This document shows positions 1 through 6,848 of a stretch of DNA of 10,387 nucleotides, piece by piece. Position 1 is the stretch's first letter; each line of letters starts with the position of its first letter. Made by a program: the position numbers and the translations under genes. The stretch comes from Limnobacter sp. (GTDB taxonomy: Bacteria > Pseudomonadota > Gammaproteobacteria > Burkholderiales > Burkholderiaceae_B). The notes beneath the pieces are model-generated. The model did not search any database, was not told where the DNA came from, and was given only the letters and a program-made list of their open reading frames with translations. The stretch covers positions 1-10,387 of the forward strand of contig JAAURO010000032.1 in assembly GCA_012032215.1 (NCBI GenBank), given 5' to 3'.

Positions 1-1774
1 ATGAACCAGCATCACCCTGGCGGCCTGCACGGCCACGCAACTGGTTGTCTATGCGGCGCGATTCGTGGCGTTCGCTGCCAATAATGTGCAGGCCACCGGC
101 TTTCAGCACGGTTTCGTTGCGCACTTTCCACTCGGCCCGGGCCTTTTCAATGGTGGCCTGGCGCGCAGGTTCGGCCAACGATTCATCGGCTTCCAGAGCC
201 TGCACTTCGCGCTCCAGATTGCCGCCCAGCACAATGTCGGTCCCACGCCCTGCCATGTTGGTAGCAATGGTAATGGCTTTGGGCCTGCCAGCCTGGGCCA
301 CTATTTCGGCTTCGCGCTCATGTTGCTTGGCATTTAGCACATGGTGCGCAAGACCAGCCTGGGTAAGCGCCGCAGACAGCAATTCAGAGTTTTCAATGGA
401 GGTGGTACCAATCAGGACGGGCTGGCCGCGTGCTTCGCAATCGGCTACGTCTTTAATAATGGCGTTCAACTTGCCCTTTTGGTTGCGAAAAATCTGATCC
501 TGAAAATCTTTGCGCTGGGCGGGCCTGTGGGTTGGAATAATGACGGTTTCCAGCCCGTAAATCGACTGAAACTCAAAGGCCTCGGTGTCTGCGGTGCCAG
601 TCATGCCCGACAGCTTGCTGTACATGCGGAAATAATTCTGGAAGGTAATTGAGGCCAGGGTTTGATTTTCTGCCTGAATGGCCACGCCCTCTTTGGCCTC
701 TACGGCCTGGTGCAGGCCATCCGACCAGCGCCTGCCGGGCATCAGCCGCCCGGTGAATTCATCTACAATAATGACATCGCCGTTTTGCACCACATACTGC
801 TGATCTTTAAAAAACAGATTGTGGGCCCGCAAGGCAGCCATGAGGTGGTGCATCAGCAAAATATTGGAAGCATCGTAAAGGCTTGCGCCCCCGGGCAGCA
901 GGCCCATTTCGGCCAGAATGGTTTCTGCGTTTTCGTGGCCCGCTTCGCTGAGCTGAATCTGGTGGGCTTTTTCATCGACATAAAAATCGCCTGCGGGCTC
1001 GGGTTCGCCGGGCTTGGAAGGTTGTTCCATGCGCTCCAGTTTGGCCGGAACACTATTCAGTGCTTTGTACAAATCGGTGTGGTCATCGGCCTGCCCGGAA
1101 ATAATCAGAGGGGTGCGGGCTTCGTCGATAAGAATGGAATCCACCTCGTCCACAATGGCGTAGGCCAGCCCACGCTGCACACGCTCTTGCACCGAGTACA
1201 CCATGTTGTCGCGCAGGTAATCAAAACCGAATTCGTTGTTGGTGCCGTAGGTGATGTCGGCCTTATAAGCCTCTTGCTTTTGGTGATGCGGCATGCGCGA
1301 GAGGTTGCACCCCACGCTCAGTCCTAAAAACCCATAAAGCCTGCCCATCCAGGCGGCATCGCGCGAGGCGAGGTAATCGTTTACGGTAATAACATGCACG
1401 CCTTTGCCCGTAAGTGCATTCAAGTAGGCTGGCAACGTAGCCACCAGGGTTTTGCCTTCGCCCGTGCGCATTTCAGAAATTTTGCCCTGGTGCAAGGCCA
1501 TTCCACCAATAAGCTGCACATCAAAATGGCGCATGCCAAACACCCGCTTGCTGGCCTCGCGAACTACCGCAAAGGCCTCGGGCAGTAGCGCATCCACACT
1601 GGCACCTTGTGCCAGCCGCTCGCGCAGCTCGGGGGTTTTGGCCTGGAGCGCCTGATCGGACAAAGACTCGAAACCGGACTCAAGCGCATTAATCTGGGCA
1701 ACTGTTTTGGAATAGCTTTTAAGCAGCCTGTCGTTGCGGCTGCCAAAAATGGTCTTCAGGGCTTTAGTGATCAT
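1..1774 (-). CDS. secA: SecA preprotein translocase ATPase, N-terminal 591 codons (partial at left edge)
   Basis: SecA is the cytoplasmic motor ATPase that pushes unfolded preproteins through SecYEG. I translated the minus strand codon by codon from 1774 to the edge and found no stop or frameshift. The N-terminus [19 protein letters not shown] is the classic SecA start. Walker A (MRTGEGKT) is at residues 102-109 and the Walker B DEVD at 209-212. The preprotein-binding region follows, then VLIGTTS near 453-459, TNMAGRGTD near 505-513, and [11 protein letters not shown] at the edge (the arginine-finger region). The C-terminal helical wing, scaffold and zinc-binding tail lie outside the window, since the family is about 900 residues. 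The start ATG (1774-1772) is fixed by homology, but no good Shine-Dalgarno precedes it. It lies downstream of the M23 gene on the same strand, after a 158-base leader that could form alternative hairpins. Confidence 0.98.
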   Translation of the reverse strand, partial: MITKALKTIFGSRNDRLLKSYSKTVAQINALESGFESLSDQALQAKTPELRERLAQGASVDALLPEAFAVVREASKRVFGMRHFDVQLIGGMALHQGKISEMRTGEGKTLVATLPAYLNALTGKGVHVITVNDYLASRDAAWMGRLYGFLGLSVGCNLSRMPHHQKQEAYKADITYGTNNEFGFDYLRDNMVYSVQERVQRGLAYAIVDEVDSILIDEARTPLIISGQADDHTDLYKALNSVPAKLERMEQPSKPGEPEPAGDFYVDEKAHQIQLSEAGHENAETILAEMGLLPGGASLYDASNILLMHHLMAALRAHNLFFKDQQYVVQNGDVIIVDEFTGRLMPGRRWSDGLHQAVEAKEGVAIQAENQTLASITFQNYFRMYSKLSGMTGTADTEAFEFQSIYGLETVIIPTHRPAQRKDFQDQIFRNQKGKLNAIIKDVADCEARGQPVLIGTTSIENSELLSAALTQAGLAHHVLNAKQHEREAEIVAQAGRPKAITIATNMAGRGTDIVLGGNLEREVQALEADESLAEPARQATIEKARAEWKVRNETVLKAGGLHIIGSERHESRRIDNQLRGRAGRQGDAGS

Positions 1775-1827
1775 AATTCGGAACGGGCAGGCCAGAAAAG
1801 GCGGCGTAAACACAAAGGCAAGCACCC

Positions 1828-1865
1828 CTAGCAGGCGCTGCCCTCCAAGACAAACAGCCTGCTAG
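1828..1865. repeat. 9-bp perfect inverted repeat in secA leader
   Basis: CTAGCAGGC at 1828-1836 is the exact reverse complement of GCCTGCTAG at 1857-1865, with a 20-base loop between them. The right arm is shared with the second inverted repeat at 1855-1893, so the two stems compete. No clear U-run follows in the secA direction, so it is not a standard intrinsic terminator. Confidence 0.7.
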
Positions 1866-1893
1866 TTTAGCACGTTGCGTCCATTGCAGGCTG
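1855..1893. repeat. 8-bp perfect inverted repeat in secA leader (competing arm)
   Basis: CAGCCTGC at 1855-1862 and GCAGGCTG at 1886-1893 are perfect reverse complements with a 23-base loop. On the minus strand the stem is followed by TTTGTCTT, a poor U-tract, so terminator function is doubtful. Its 1855-1862 arm is shared with the 1828-1865 repeat. Confidence 0.65.
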
Positions 1894-1932
1894 CGGGTGA
1901 GAACGGGGTAGAACAGGCAGCCAAAATACAGG

Positions 1933-2889
1933 TTAAGGTGCTTGTTCGCGATCTTCGGCCAGCAAGCCATTGAGCGCCGCCACGGTGGCAGGCCCGGCCG
2001 GGCAAGCCGTTGGCTTCCAGAAATTTTTGGGGTTTTGGGGCACATCGTTTACCCGCACTTCGAAGTGCAGGTGCGGGCCCGTAGAACGCCCGGTGCTGCC
2101 CACCAGTGCAATTTTCTGGCCCAAACGCACCATGTCGCCCTTCTTAACCAGCAAGCGTGAGGCATGCCCATAGCGGGTTACCGTGTTGTTGCTGTGCTCG
2201 ATGTCTACCATATTGCCATATCCTGCGTGGTAGCCCGCACTAACAACAACCCCAGCCGCAGCCGCCAGAATAGGCGTGCCGGTGGGCGCAATAAAGTCTA
2301 TGCCCTCGTGTCTGGAACGTCTGCCGGTAAAGGGGTCGATGCGGGTACCAAACCGGCTCACCGAAATGGCCTCATCCAGCGGGTTTTCATTGGGCAGGCG
2401 CTGACGCTTTACCCGCGCCATTTGCAGGTCGGCATCTATGATGCTGAAAATGTCAGCCTGTCTTTCCACAGCATGCTGGAGTTTTTGCAAGTCGGCAGAA
2501 AGCTCATCCACCGTGAAGGGGCGCTCGTCGGACTGGCGAATACCCCCCTGACCAACCGGTTCGATTACGGTAATTTCTTTCTGGGAAATGCCATTCGAAC
2601 GCAATAAACGCAGCCCGATGGCATTTAACCTGGCCAACTGCGCGTCCATATCGGCCAAACGTACAGCCATGGAATCCAGGGGGTTGATTTGATAGGCATC
2701 AGGCTCTGGCTCGCTCAGGCTGTTCATAAACGGCAAAGAATCGGCAAATCGGGACGACAGCGAAAACCCCAGCGCAAATGCAGCACACACCGCCCCGGTA
2801 AGCACCGCACCTGCCAACAACAGATGCGCTTTTTTTATATTGACCGCATGTGGGCGCGATAAATGGCCTCGCATTAATATCAACTGCAT
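1933..2889 (-). CDS. Membrane-anchored M23 family metallopeptidase (LytM/lysostaphin-type)
   Basis: This is a 318-residue protein, probably a periplasmic zinc peptidase or an activator acting on peptidoglycan crosslinks. After a short positive N-terminus there is one hydrophobic segment at about residues 21-44, a signal anchor or uncleaved signal. A helical linker region, possibly coiled coil, spans about 70-165, and the M23 domain about 175-292. The zinc and catalytic residues are all present: H194 and D198 in the HEGID motif, H242 in RYGHAS, and H273/H275 in GPHLHFEV. It is therefore predicted to be active, unlike degenerate EnvC/NlpD-type LytM factors. The ATG at 2889 is preceded by a GGGGGA Shine-Dalgarno about five bases upstream. 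The gene lies upstream of secA on the same strand and may be co-transcribed with it. It diverges from the DUF721-like gene. Confidence 0.93.
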   Translation of the reverse strand: MQLILMRGHLSRPHAVNIKKAHLLLAGAVLTGAVCAAFALGFSLSSRFADSLPFMNSLSEPEPDAYQINPLDSMAVRLADMDAQLARLNAIGLRLLRSNGISQKEITVIEPVGQGGIRQSDERPFTVDELSADLQKLQHAVERQADIFSIIDADLQMARVKRQRLPNENPLDEAISVSRFGTRIDPFTGRRSRHEGIDFIAPTGTPILAAAAGVVVSAGYHAGYGNMVDIEHSNNTVTRYGHASRLLVKKGDMVRLGQKIALVGSTGRSTGPHLHFEVRVNDVPQNPKNFWKPTACPAGPATVAALNGLLAEDREQAP

Positions 2890-2945
2890 CTCTTCCCCCG
2901 CACTGTATACTGCGTGTTGGATAGCCCTTTTCTAAAAGGGTCTGT
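2890..2945. promoter_or_regulatory. Divergent promoter region between M23 peptidase and DUF721-like gene
   Basis: This 56-base gap separates two divergently transcribed genes, so it should hold promoters for both. A palindromic GTATAC sits at 2905-2910. It provides TATACT (2906-2911) as a -10-like element on the plus strand and TATACA (2909-2904) on the minus strand. I see no good -35 on either side at the usual spacing. The overlapping -10 elements would make the two promoters compete, but this is inference from short motifs. Confidence 0.35.
2925..2940 (+). promoter_or_regulatory. Hairpin containing the ribosome binding site of the DUF721-like gene
   Basis: CCCTTTT (2925-2931) and AAAAGGG (2934-2940) form a perfect stem around CT; with a realistic four-base loop it is six pairs. 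AAGGG, the only Shine-Dalgarno-like sequence for the ATG at 2946, is the right arm of the stem. Folding would hide the ribosome binding site. The complementarity is seen; a regulatory role is inference. Confidence 0.45.
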
Positions 2946-3433
2946 ATGAGTCAGGTTCAGCTTGCCATGAAACGCACCACTTCTGCAATTTCTGCATTCG
3001 ATAGCCTGCACCGCGGGCAAGACAGCGCTTCTTTACTCAGCCAGGTTTACGAACTGCGGCGATCGAATCACTGCTGCATCAGTGGGAAGGTTTGCGCGGC
3101 ACACACATTCAGGTGGGGCCGCTTAAAAACCGCACACTTAAATTGTTTGTCGGCACGCCATCCAATCTGGCAAGAATCCGGCAGTCTTTGCCCTCTATGA
3201 TCCATTTTCTACAAACCAAGGGCCTGGATATTGCCGAAATCACCCTGAAAATCCAATCTATTCAAGCGAACGCCCCCCCACCATCCCCAAAAAAGGGGGT
3301 GATGCCGCAATCGGCCAAAAACGTGTGGCTGGAATTGGAAAAGCAGGCTGTAGAGCCCGCCATCAAAAAAGCAGCGCGCAGGCTGTGTGCGCACCATTGG
3401 GCCGCCAAAAACGAGATCAGCGAGAAGAATTAA
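2946..3433 (+). CDS. DUF721/DciA-family protein, apparent -1 base frameshift near 3056
   Basis: DciA-family proteins help load the replicative helicase DnaB; in betaproteobacteria a DUF721 gene typically lies beside the M23-secA pair. Two frames join here. The first (from ATG 2946) carries the N-terminus SAISAFDSLHRGQDSASLLSQ. The second, open before 3092, carries the DUF721 core: ESLLHQWEGLRGTHIQVG and LKLFVGTPSNLARIRQSLP. Reading CTGCGG near 3054-3059 as CTGGCGG, with one G restored, gives a continuous protein of 162 residues, normal for the family. The lysine-rich tail is not conserved. The start at 2946 is chosen because AAGGG lies five bases upstream; ATG 2970 is an alternative. The shift could be a sequencing error or a real disruption. 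Family assignment rests on pattern and synteny. Confidence 0.75.
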
Positions 3434-3441
3434 ACGAACTC

Positions 3442-3469
3442 TTGCCGCCAAATATTTACCAAATAAAAG
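3442..3469 (+). promoter_or_regulatory. Candidate sigma-70-type promoter for the PL7-like gene
   Basis: TTGCCG (3442-3447) and TAAAAG (3464-3469) are separated by 16 bases within an AT-rich gap just after the DUF721-like stop. Each matches the consensus at four positions. This is plausible but weak, since such matches arise by chance in AT-rich DNA. Confidence 0.3.
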
Positions 3470-3474
3470 TAAGC

Positions 3475-3506
3475 TTCCTTTTTGATATCTGCTTGACTTC
3501 AAGGAA
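3475..3506 (+). promoter_or_regulatory. Possible Shine-Dalgarno sequestering structure before the PL7-like gene
   Basis: The AAGGA ribosome binding site (3501-3505), well placed for ATG 3512, lies in AAGGAA (3501-3506). That is the exact reverse complement of TTCCTT at 3475-3480. A second, shorter stem, CTTGA (3492-3496) with TCAAG (3499-3503), overlaps the same bases. Either pairing would occlude the site. The pairing is short, so the regulatory reading is tentative. Confidence 0.3.
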
Positions 3507-3511
3507 AAACC

Positions 3512-4160
3512 ATGGGAAATCATTCTATTCCAGCCAATCCATTGCAAGAAGAAAGAGACCGCGGTGGGGCCACCAACGGCGCCACACTGGACACACGAGT
3601 AGCCAGCGGCCATCACAGCGCCACCCAATTGCCCGGTGGCGGCACGAATATCAAAATTGGCCGTGGTGCCAAAAGCGGCAACGAGCTGTCCGCCCGCTCA
3701 GAATTCCGGTTTGACAACAAGCAAGTGAAGTCTGGCGGCCCAACCAGAACTTTCAATGCAACCATACGTGTCAACGATGGTGACAAAATTTACGGTGGCG
3801 CAACTGTTGAACAACACCCCAGGTGCGGCAGACACCAATCAACCGCAAATATTTATCAGGGTTCGTGATGGCGCCCTGTGGAACGGGGATACAAAACTCA
3901 TGGACATTGAGCCAGGAGAAACCTTCAACCTCAACATCACCACCGATGGAAACTCTTTCGAAGTAACCGCTACCAAGTTTGACCAAAATGGCCAAGTGGT
4001 AGAAACCGCGCAGGACTCCGGGCAGCTGGAACGCACCAGCGGCTTTTCCTATTTTAGAGGTGGGGTTTACCTAAACCACGACAACGAGACCGGAGCGGAT
4101 GTGGATGTGTTGCAGATGGACGTGCACGATGGTCTGCACGAGCCCGAAGAGTTTTACTAA
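3512..4160 (+). CDS. Probable PL7/alginate-lyase-2-like jelly-roll protein, apparent +1 frameshift near 3817
   Basis: Two frames (3512-3868 and 3756-4160) join if the CCCC at 3817-3820 is read as CCC, giving a 215-residue protein. The joined protein resembles the polysaccharide lyase family 7 beta-jelly roll. RSEFR at 62-66 matches the RSELR strand, VEQH at 99-102 lies where Q-[IV]-H is expected, and YFRGGVYLN at 180-188 matches the YFKAGVYNQ strand with its catalytic tyrosine. In that family these strands line the alginate-cleaving groove. No signal peptide or membrane segment is visible; the first 45 residues are polar and rich in Gly, Thr and Asn. That is odd for a family that is normally secreted. 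The ATG at 3512 has AAGGA seven bases upstream. Family assignment is moderate and activity is uncertain because of the altered QIH motif. It could instead be a related carbohydrate-binding jelly roll. Confidence 0.6.
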
Positions 4161-4740
4161 ACTGGCAGCTGAGGTCATCAGCCAATCACAGCCCCCACTT
4201 GTAAAAAACCGATTAGGGAAACTGGTCAAGAAAGTTTCATGTAATACGTGGCGCACCTTCGGCCTGCCGGGCTTTCGCCCGTGCTGGGGCCTGAATCAAG
4301 CAGGCAGGGCGCCTAGCACAGTGAATTTACTCACCGATAATACAAGCGCAGCCAACGAAGCACGTGGGTCATCAACGCAATTCACCACCCTACCATGCAG
4401 GCTGGCAAGAAAAAACGCAGAGCTTGCCGACAAACCGGGGGGCAGCGCCCGAACCAAGGCATCCGCGGTGGTTTGCACCGCAATCCGGGCAGCGCTGACC
4501 AAGCCAGCCCCTTGGCCTGCTTGCAACTGCGCGGTTTGGCTATTGGAGCACTCCGTAATATCCTGCGAAAAAACGCCGGGGCTTGAGGGTGACACAGCAA
4601 ATCCAGACACGACCAGAACTCCACGATTAAAAAGCTAAGTGGCATTGAAATATCAAGAAGTTCCAACAATTTTTATCAAGGGTTTTAAGAGAAGAAGAGA
4701 AGAGACACTCATGGTGCACGCATCACACCAAGCTGGAGAG
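4161..4740. other. Gene-poor 580-base stretch between the two core gene blocks
   Basis: No convincing gene is visible. Open frames exist on both strands across 4296-4638, but none resembles a known family. A CGGGC-TTTC-GCCCG hairpin lies at about 4268-4281, nested inside GCCTGC (4262-4267) and GCAGGC (4301-4306). No U-run follows, so it is not a standard terminator. A 19-base pure purine run (4687-4705) lies near the right end, next to a TGGTG/CACCA stem (4712-4730) just past the antiporter stop. No tRNA, IS end or CRISPR pattern was seen. Confidence 0.5.
4296..4610 (-). CDS. Doubtful hypothetical protein, 104 codons
   Basis: This is the best candidate gene in the 580-base gap. It starts at GTG (4610) with GGAG about eight bases upstream and ends at TGA (4298-4296). 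The product is alanine- and serine-rich (for example AARIAVQTTADALVRALPP), with two cysteines and no clear signal peptide. Codon use is broadly like the neighbours, with frequent GCG, GCC, CTG and GTG. However, an overlapping plus-strand frame looks about equally plausible, so codon use does not decide. I recognise no family. It may be a chance frame or the remnant of an older gene. Confidence 0.25.
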   Translation of the reverse strand: MSGFAVSPSSPGVFSQDITECSNSQTAQLQAGQGAGLVSAARIAVQTTADALVRALPPGLSASSAFFLASLHGRVVNCVDDPRASLAALVLSVSKFTVLGALPA

Positions 4741-6738
4741 TCAGGCAGCAGTGTGTTTAGCGGCAATCCGCGACTGGGCCACAGACAAAGCCTCGGGTTT
4801 GCCTTTCAGCACCAGCACATCACCCACCTGTAGCGCGGTGGAGGGGGAGGGGTCGAGTTCGCGCACCCCGCTTCGGCGCAGCGCGGTGACCACCAGATTC
4901 AACTCATACAGGTTGAGCTCAGCCAGGGTGAGGCCTACGGCCTTGGCGCCTGGCTCTACAACAAGAGACTGCAAGCGCACCAATTGCGCATCGGGGATGT
5001 CGGACTCGTCATCAATCCCCCGGAACACCCCGCGAAACATCTGGTAGCGGGATTCGCGAATTTTTCGTATCTGTTTGATGACCCGGGCAACCGGCACGCC
5101 AACCAGCATCAGCGCCTGCGAACCCAGCATCAGGCTGCCCTCCAGCACCTCTGGAACCACTTCGGTAGCCCCAGCAGCAGTTAAACGCTCCAAATCGCTT
5201 TCATCGTAAGTGCGCACCACCACTGGCACAGCGGGGGCCAATTGCCGCACCGCAATCAGCACTTTTTCTGCGGCCCTGAATTCTGCAAAGCTAACCACCA
5301 CACAGCTGGCACGCAGCAAACCAGCAGCCACCAGGGTTTCGCGGCGGGCTGCATCGCCGAACACCACCGAATCGCCCGCAGCAGCAGCTTCACGAATGCG
5401 GTCGGGATCGAGATCAAGCGCCACGTAGTCGATTCCCTGCTTGTCGAGCAGGCGCGCCAGATGCTGCCCGCTGCGCCCATACCCGCAAATCAGCACATGC
5501 CGGGTGGTCGCCAGACTTTTCTGGGCCACTTTGTGCAGTTCCAGCGACTTTTGCAGCCACTCCTGCCGGGAAACCTTAAGCACCAGGTCGGTCGGCATTT
5601 TGAATCATGAAGGGAGCCGCCAGCATGGAAAGCAGCATGCTTGCCGTAATGATTTGCAACCAGATGTCTGGCACCAGGCCCAGCCCGATGCTGCCTGTAT
5701 TGGCCAACAGCACGAAGCCAAATTCGCCAGCCTGTGCCAGGTAAATACCGGTGCGAATGGCCGTGCCCACATTGGCCCCAAAAGCCGAGCCAAGCCAGCA
5801 ATCAGCACCAGTTTGGCCAGTACAGGCAGCACGGTAAGCACCAGCACCCAGGGCCAGTAGTTCCAGACCACTTCGGGATTCAGCAACATGCCAGTGGTTA
5901 CAAAAAACAAGCCCAGCAACACATCGCGGAATGGTTTGATATCCTCTTCCACCTGGTGGCGGTATTGTGTTTCAGCAATCAGGATACCGGCCAAAAAAGC
6001 CCCCAGTGCCAGCGAAAGCTCTGCCAGCTCTGTCAGCCAGGCCAAGCCCAACGTAATCAGCAACACATTCAGCACAAAGAGTTCCTGACTTTTGCTGCGC
6101 GCCACAAAAGTCATCCACCAGTTCATCATGCGCTGCCCAAAAACCAGCATCAGCCCCAGCACCAGTGCGGCTTTTACCAGCGCCAGACTTAGGGTAATAG
6201 CCAGACTGGAACCCGAACTCCCCAATGCTGGAATAACGATGAGCAGCGGCACCACCGCCAAATCCTGAAACAGCAAAATACCCATGATTTGCCTGCCATG
6301 GGCGGAATCGAGTTCCAGCCGCTCTACCAGCATTTTGCTGACAATGGCCGTGGAAGACATGGCCGCAGCACCCGCCAGCACAAAAGCGGTTTTAAAGGCA
6401 ATCTCCAGGAAATAATGAGAAACCCAAGCCAGTGCAAACGTACCCAGCATGGTCAGTGCCACCTGCGCCATGCCCAGCCCAAACACCACCCGGCGCATGG
6501 CACGCAGCTTGGACAGGCTGAATTCCAGGCCAATCGAGAACATCAGAAATACCACGCCAAACTCTGCCAGATGACGTGTTTCCGGAGCGTCCGGAACGAT
6601 TCCTAGCGAATAAGGGCCGATGAGAATGCCTGCGCACAAATAGCCCAGCATGGCAGGAAGCTGGAAATGCCTGAACAGCGAAACCGCCAGCACAGCAACC
6701 AGCATAAGAATAAGAGACAGCTCCAGAGCGTTTGGCAC
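4741..6738 (-). CDS. Kef-type CPA2 monovalent cation:proton antiporter with RCK domain, two apparent frameshifts
   Basis: This inner-membrane antiporter or K+ efflux protein is split by two one-base shifts, near 5780-5787 and 5586-5592. Joined, it is 665 residues, the usual length. The first two thirds form the hydrophobic exchanger domain, with the Kef-like GILLFQDLAVVP motif at about 153-164 and the AQAGEFGFVLL helix. After the junction come DRLVLKVSRQEW and then a TrkA-N/RCK Rossmann fold with GYGRSG near 419-424 for NAD(H) or another ligand. A TrkA-C-like domain ends the protein. I chose the GTG at 6738 because the family homology begins there (PNALELSLIL). The open frame extends to 6876 but would overlap kdsD, and no good Shine-Dalgarno marks the start. 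The second shift falls exactly between exchanger and RCK, so as written they would be separate chains. The gene diverges from kdsD. I see no KefF partner. Confidence 0.85.
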
Positions 6739-6777
6739 GTTTAATGCTAAGAAAGAGGAATAATAGGGATTGCGCTT

Positions 6778-6786
6778 TGATATACT
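6778..6786 (+). promoter_or_regulatory. Candidate extended -10 promoter of the kdsD-lpt operon
   Basis: TGATATACT matches the extended -10 form TGnTATAAT with one mismatch, 63 bases before the kdsD ATG, in the 110-base gap diverging from the antiporter. No good -35 lies upstream, which extended -10 promoters tolerate. It is the only promoter-like motif I can offer before this tightly packed operon. Confidence 0.45.
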
Positions 6787-6848
6787 GCCCTGAAAACAAG
6801 CTTGGCTCAAGGCATGGCAACCGCTTTGCAGCATAAACAGGAAATACC

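Larger units (their letters stand above)
1775..1932 (-). promoter_or_regulatory. secA 5' leader with mutually exclusive hairpin arms
   Basis: This 158-base gap between the M23 stop and the secA start holds three related segments. In the secA transcript the order is CAGCCTGC (1893-1886), CTAGCAGGCTG (1865-1855) and GCCTGCTAG (1836-1828). The middle segment can pair perfectly with the first (8 bp) or with the third (9 bp), but not with both. A small TGCTA-AAC-TAGCA hairpin (1871-1859) also overlaps the middle arm. A weak extended -10 (TGC then TAAACT, 1872-1864) is present without a convincing -35. The pairing is seen directly; a role as attenuator or translational switch for secA is inference. 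Confidence 0.4.

Noticed and set aside
45..497. 150-codon plus-strand open frame (and 341-652)
   Set aside because: Antisense to the secA nucleotide-binding domain; low-complexity Ser/Arg product typical of shadow frames.
662..1327. 221-codon plus-strand open frame
   Set aside because: It is antisense to secA, which is intact and strongly conserved over the same bases; the product resembles nothing.
1764..2045. 93-codon minus-strand frame spanning the M23 end, the secA leader and the secA start (possible SecM-like leader peptide)
   Set aside because: No signal sequence and no SecM-like arrest motif; it mostly overlaps the M23 gene out of frame.
4262..4306. Intrinsic terminator after the PL7-like gene
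   Set aside because: Stems exist but no U-run follows on either strand.
4099..4638. 179-codon plus-strand frame
   Set aside because: Overlaps the end of the PL7-like gene in another frame, has several rare codons (AGA, CTA, ATA) and no recognisable motif; kept only as a note on the gene-poor stretch.
5734..6192. 152-codon Gln/His-rich plus-strand frame
   Set aside because: Antisense to the antiporter membrane domain; Gln/His richness is the complement of Leu/Val codons.
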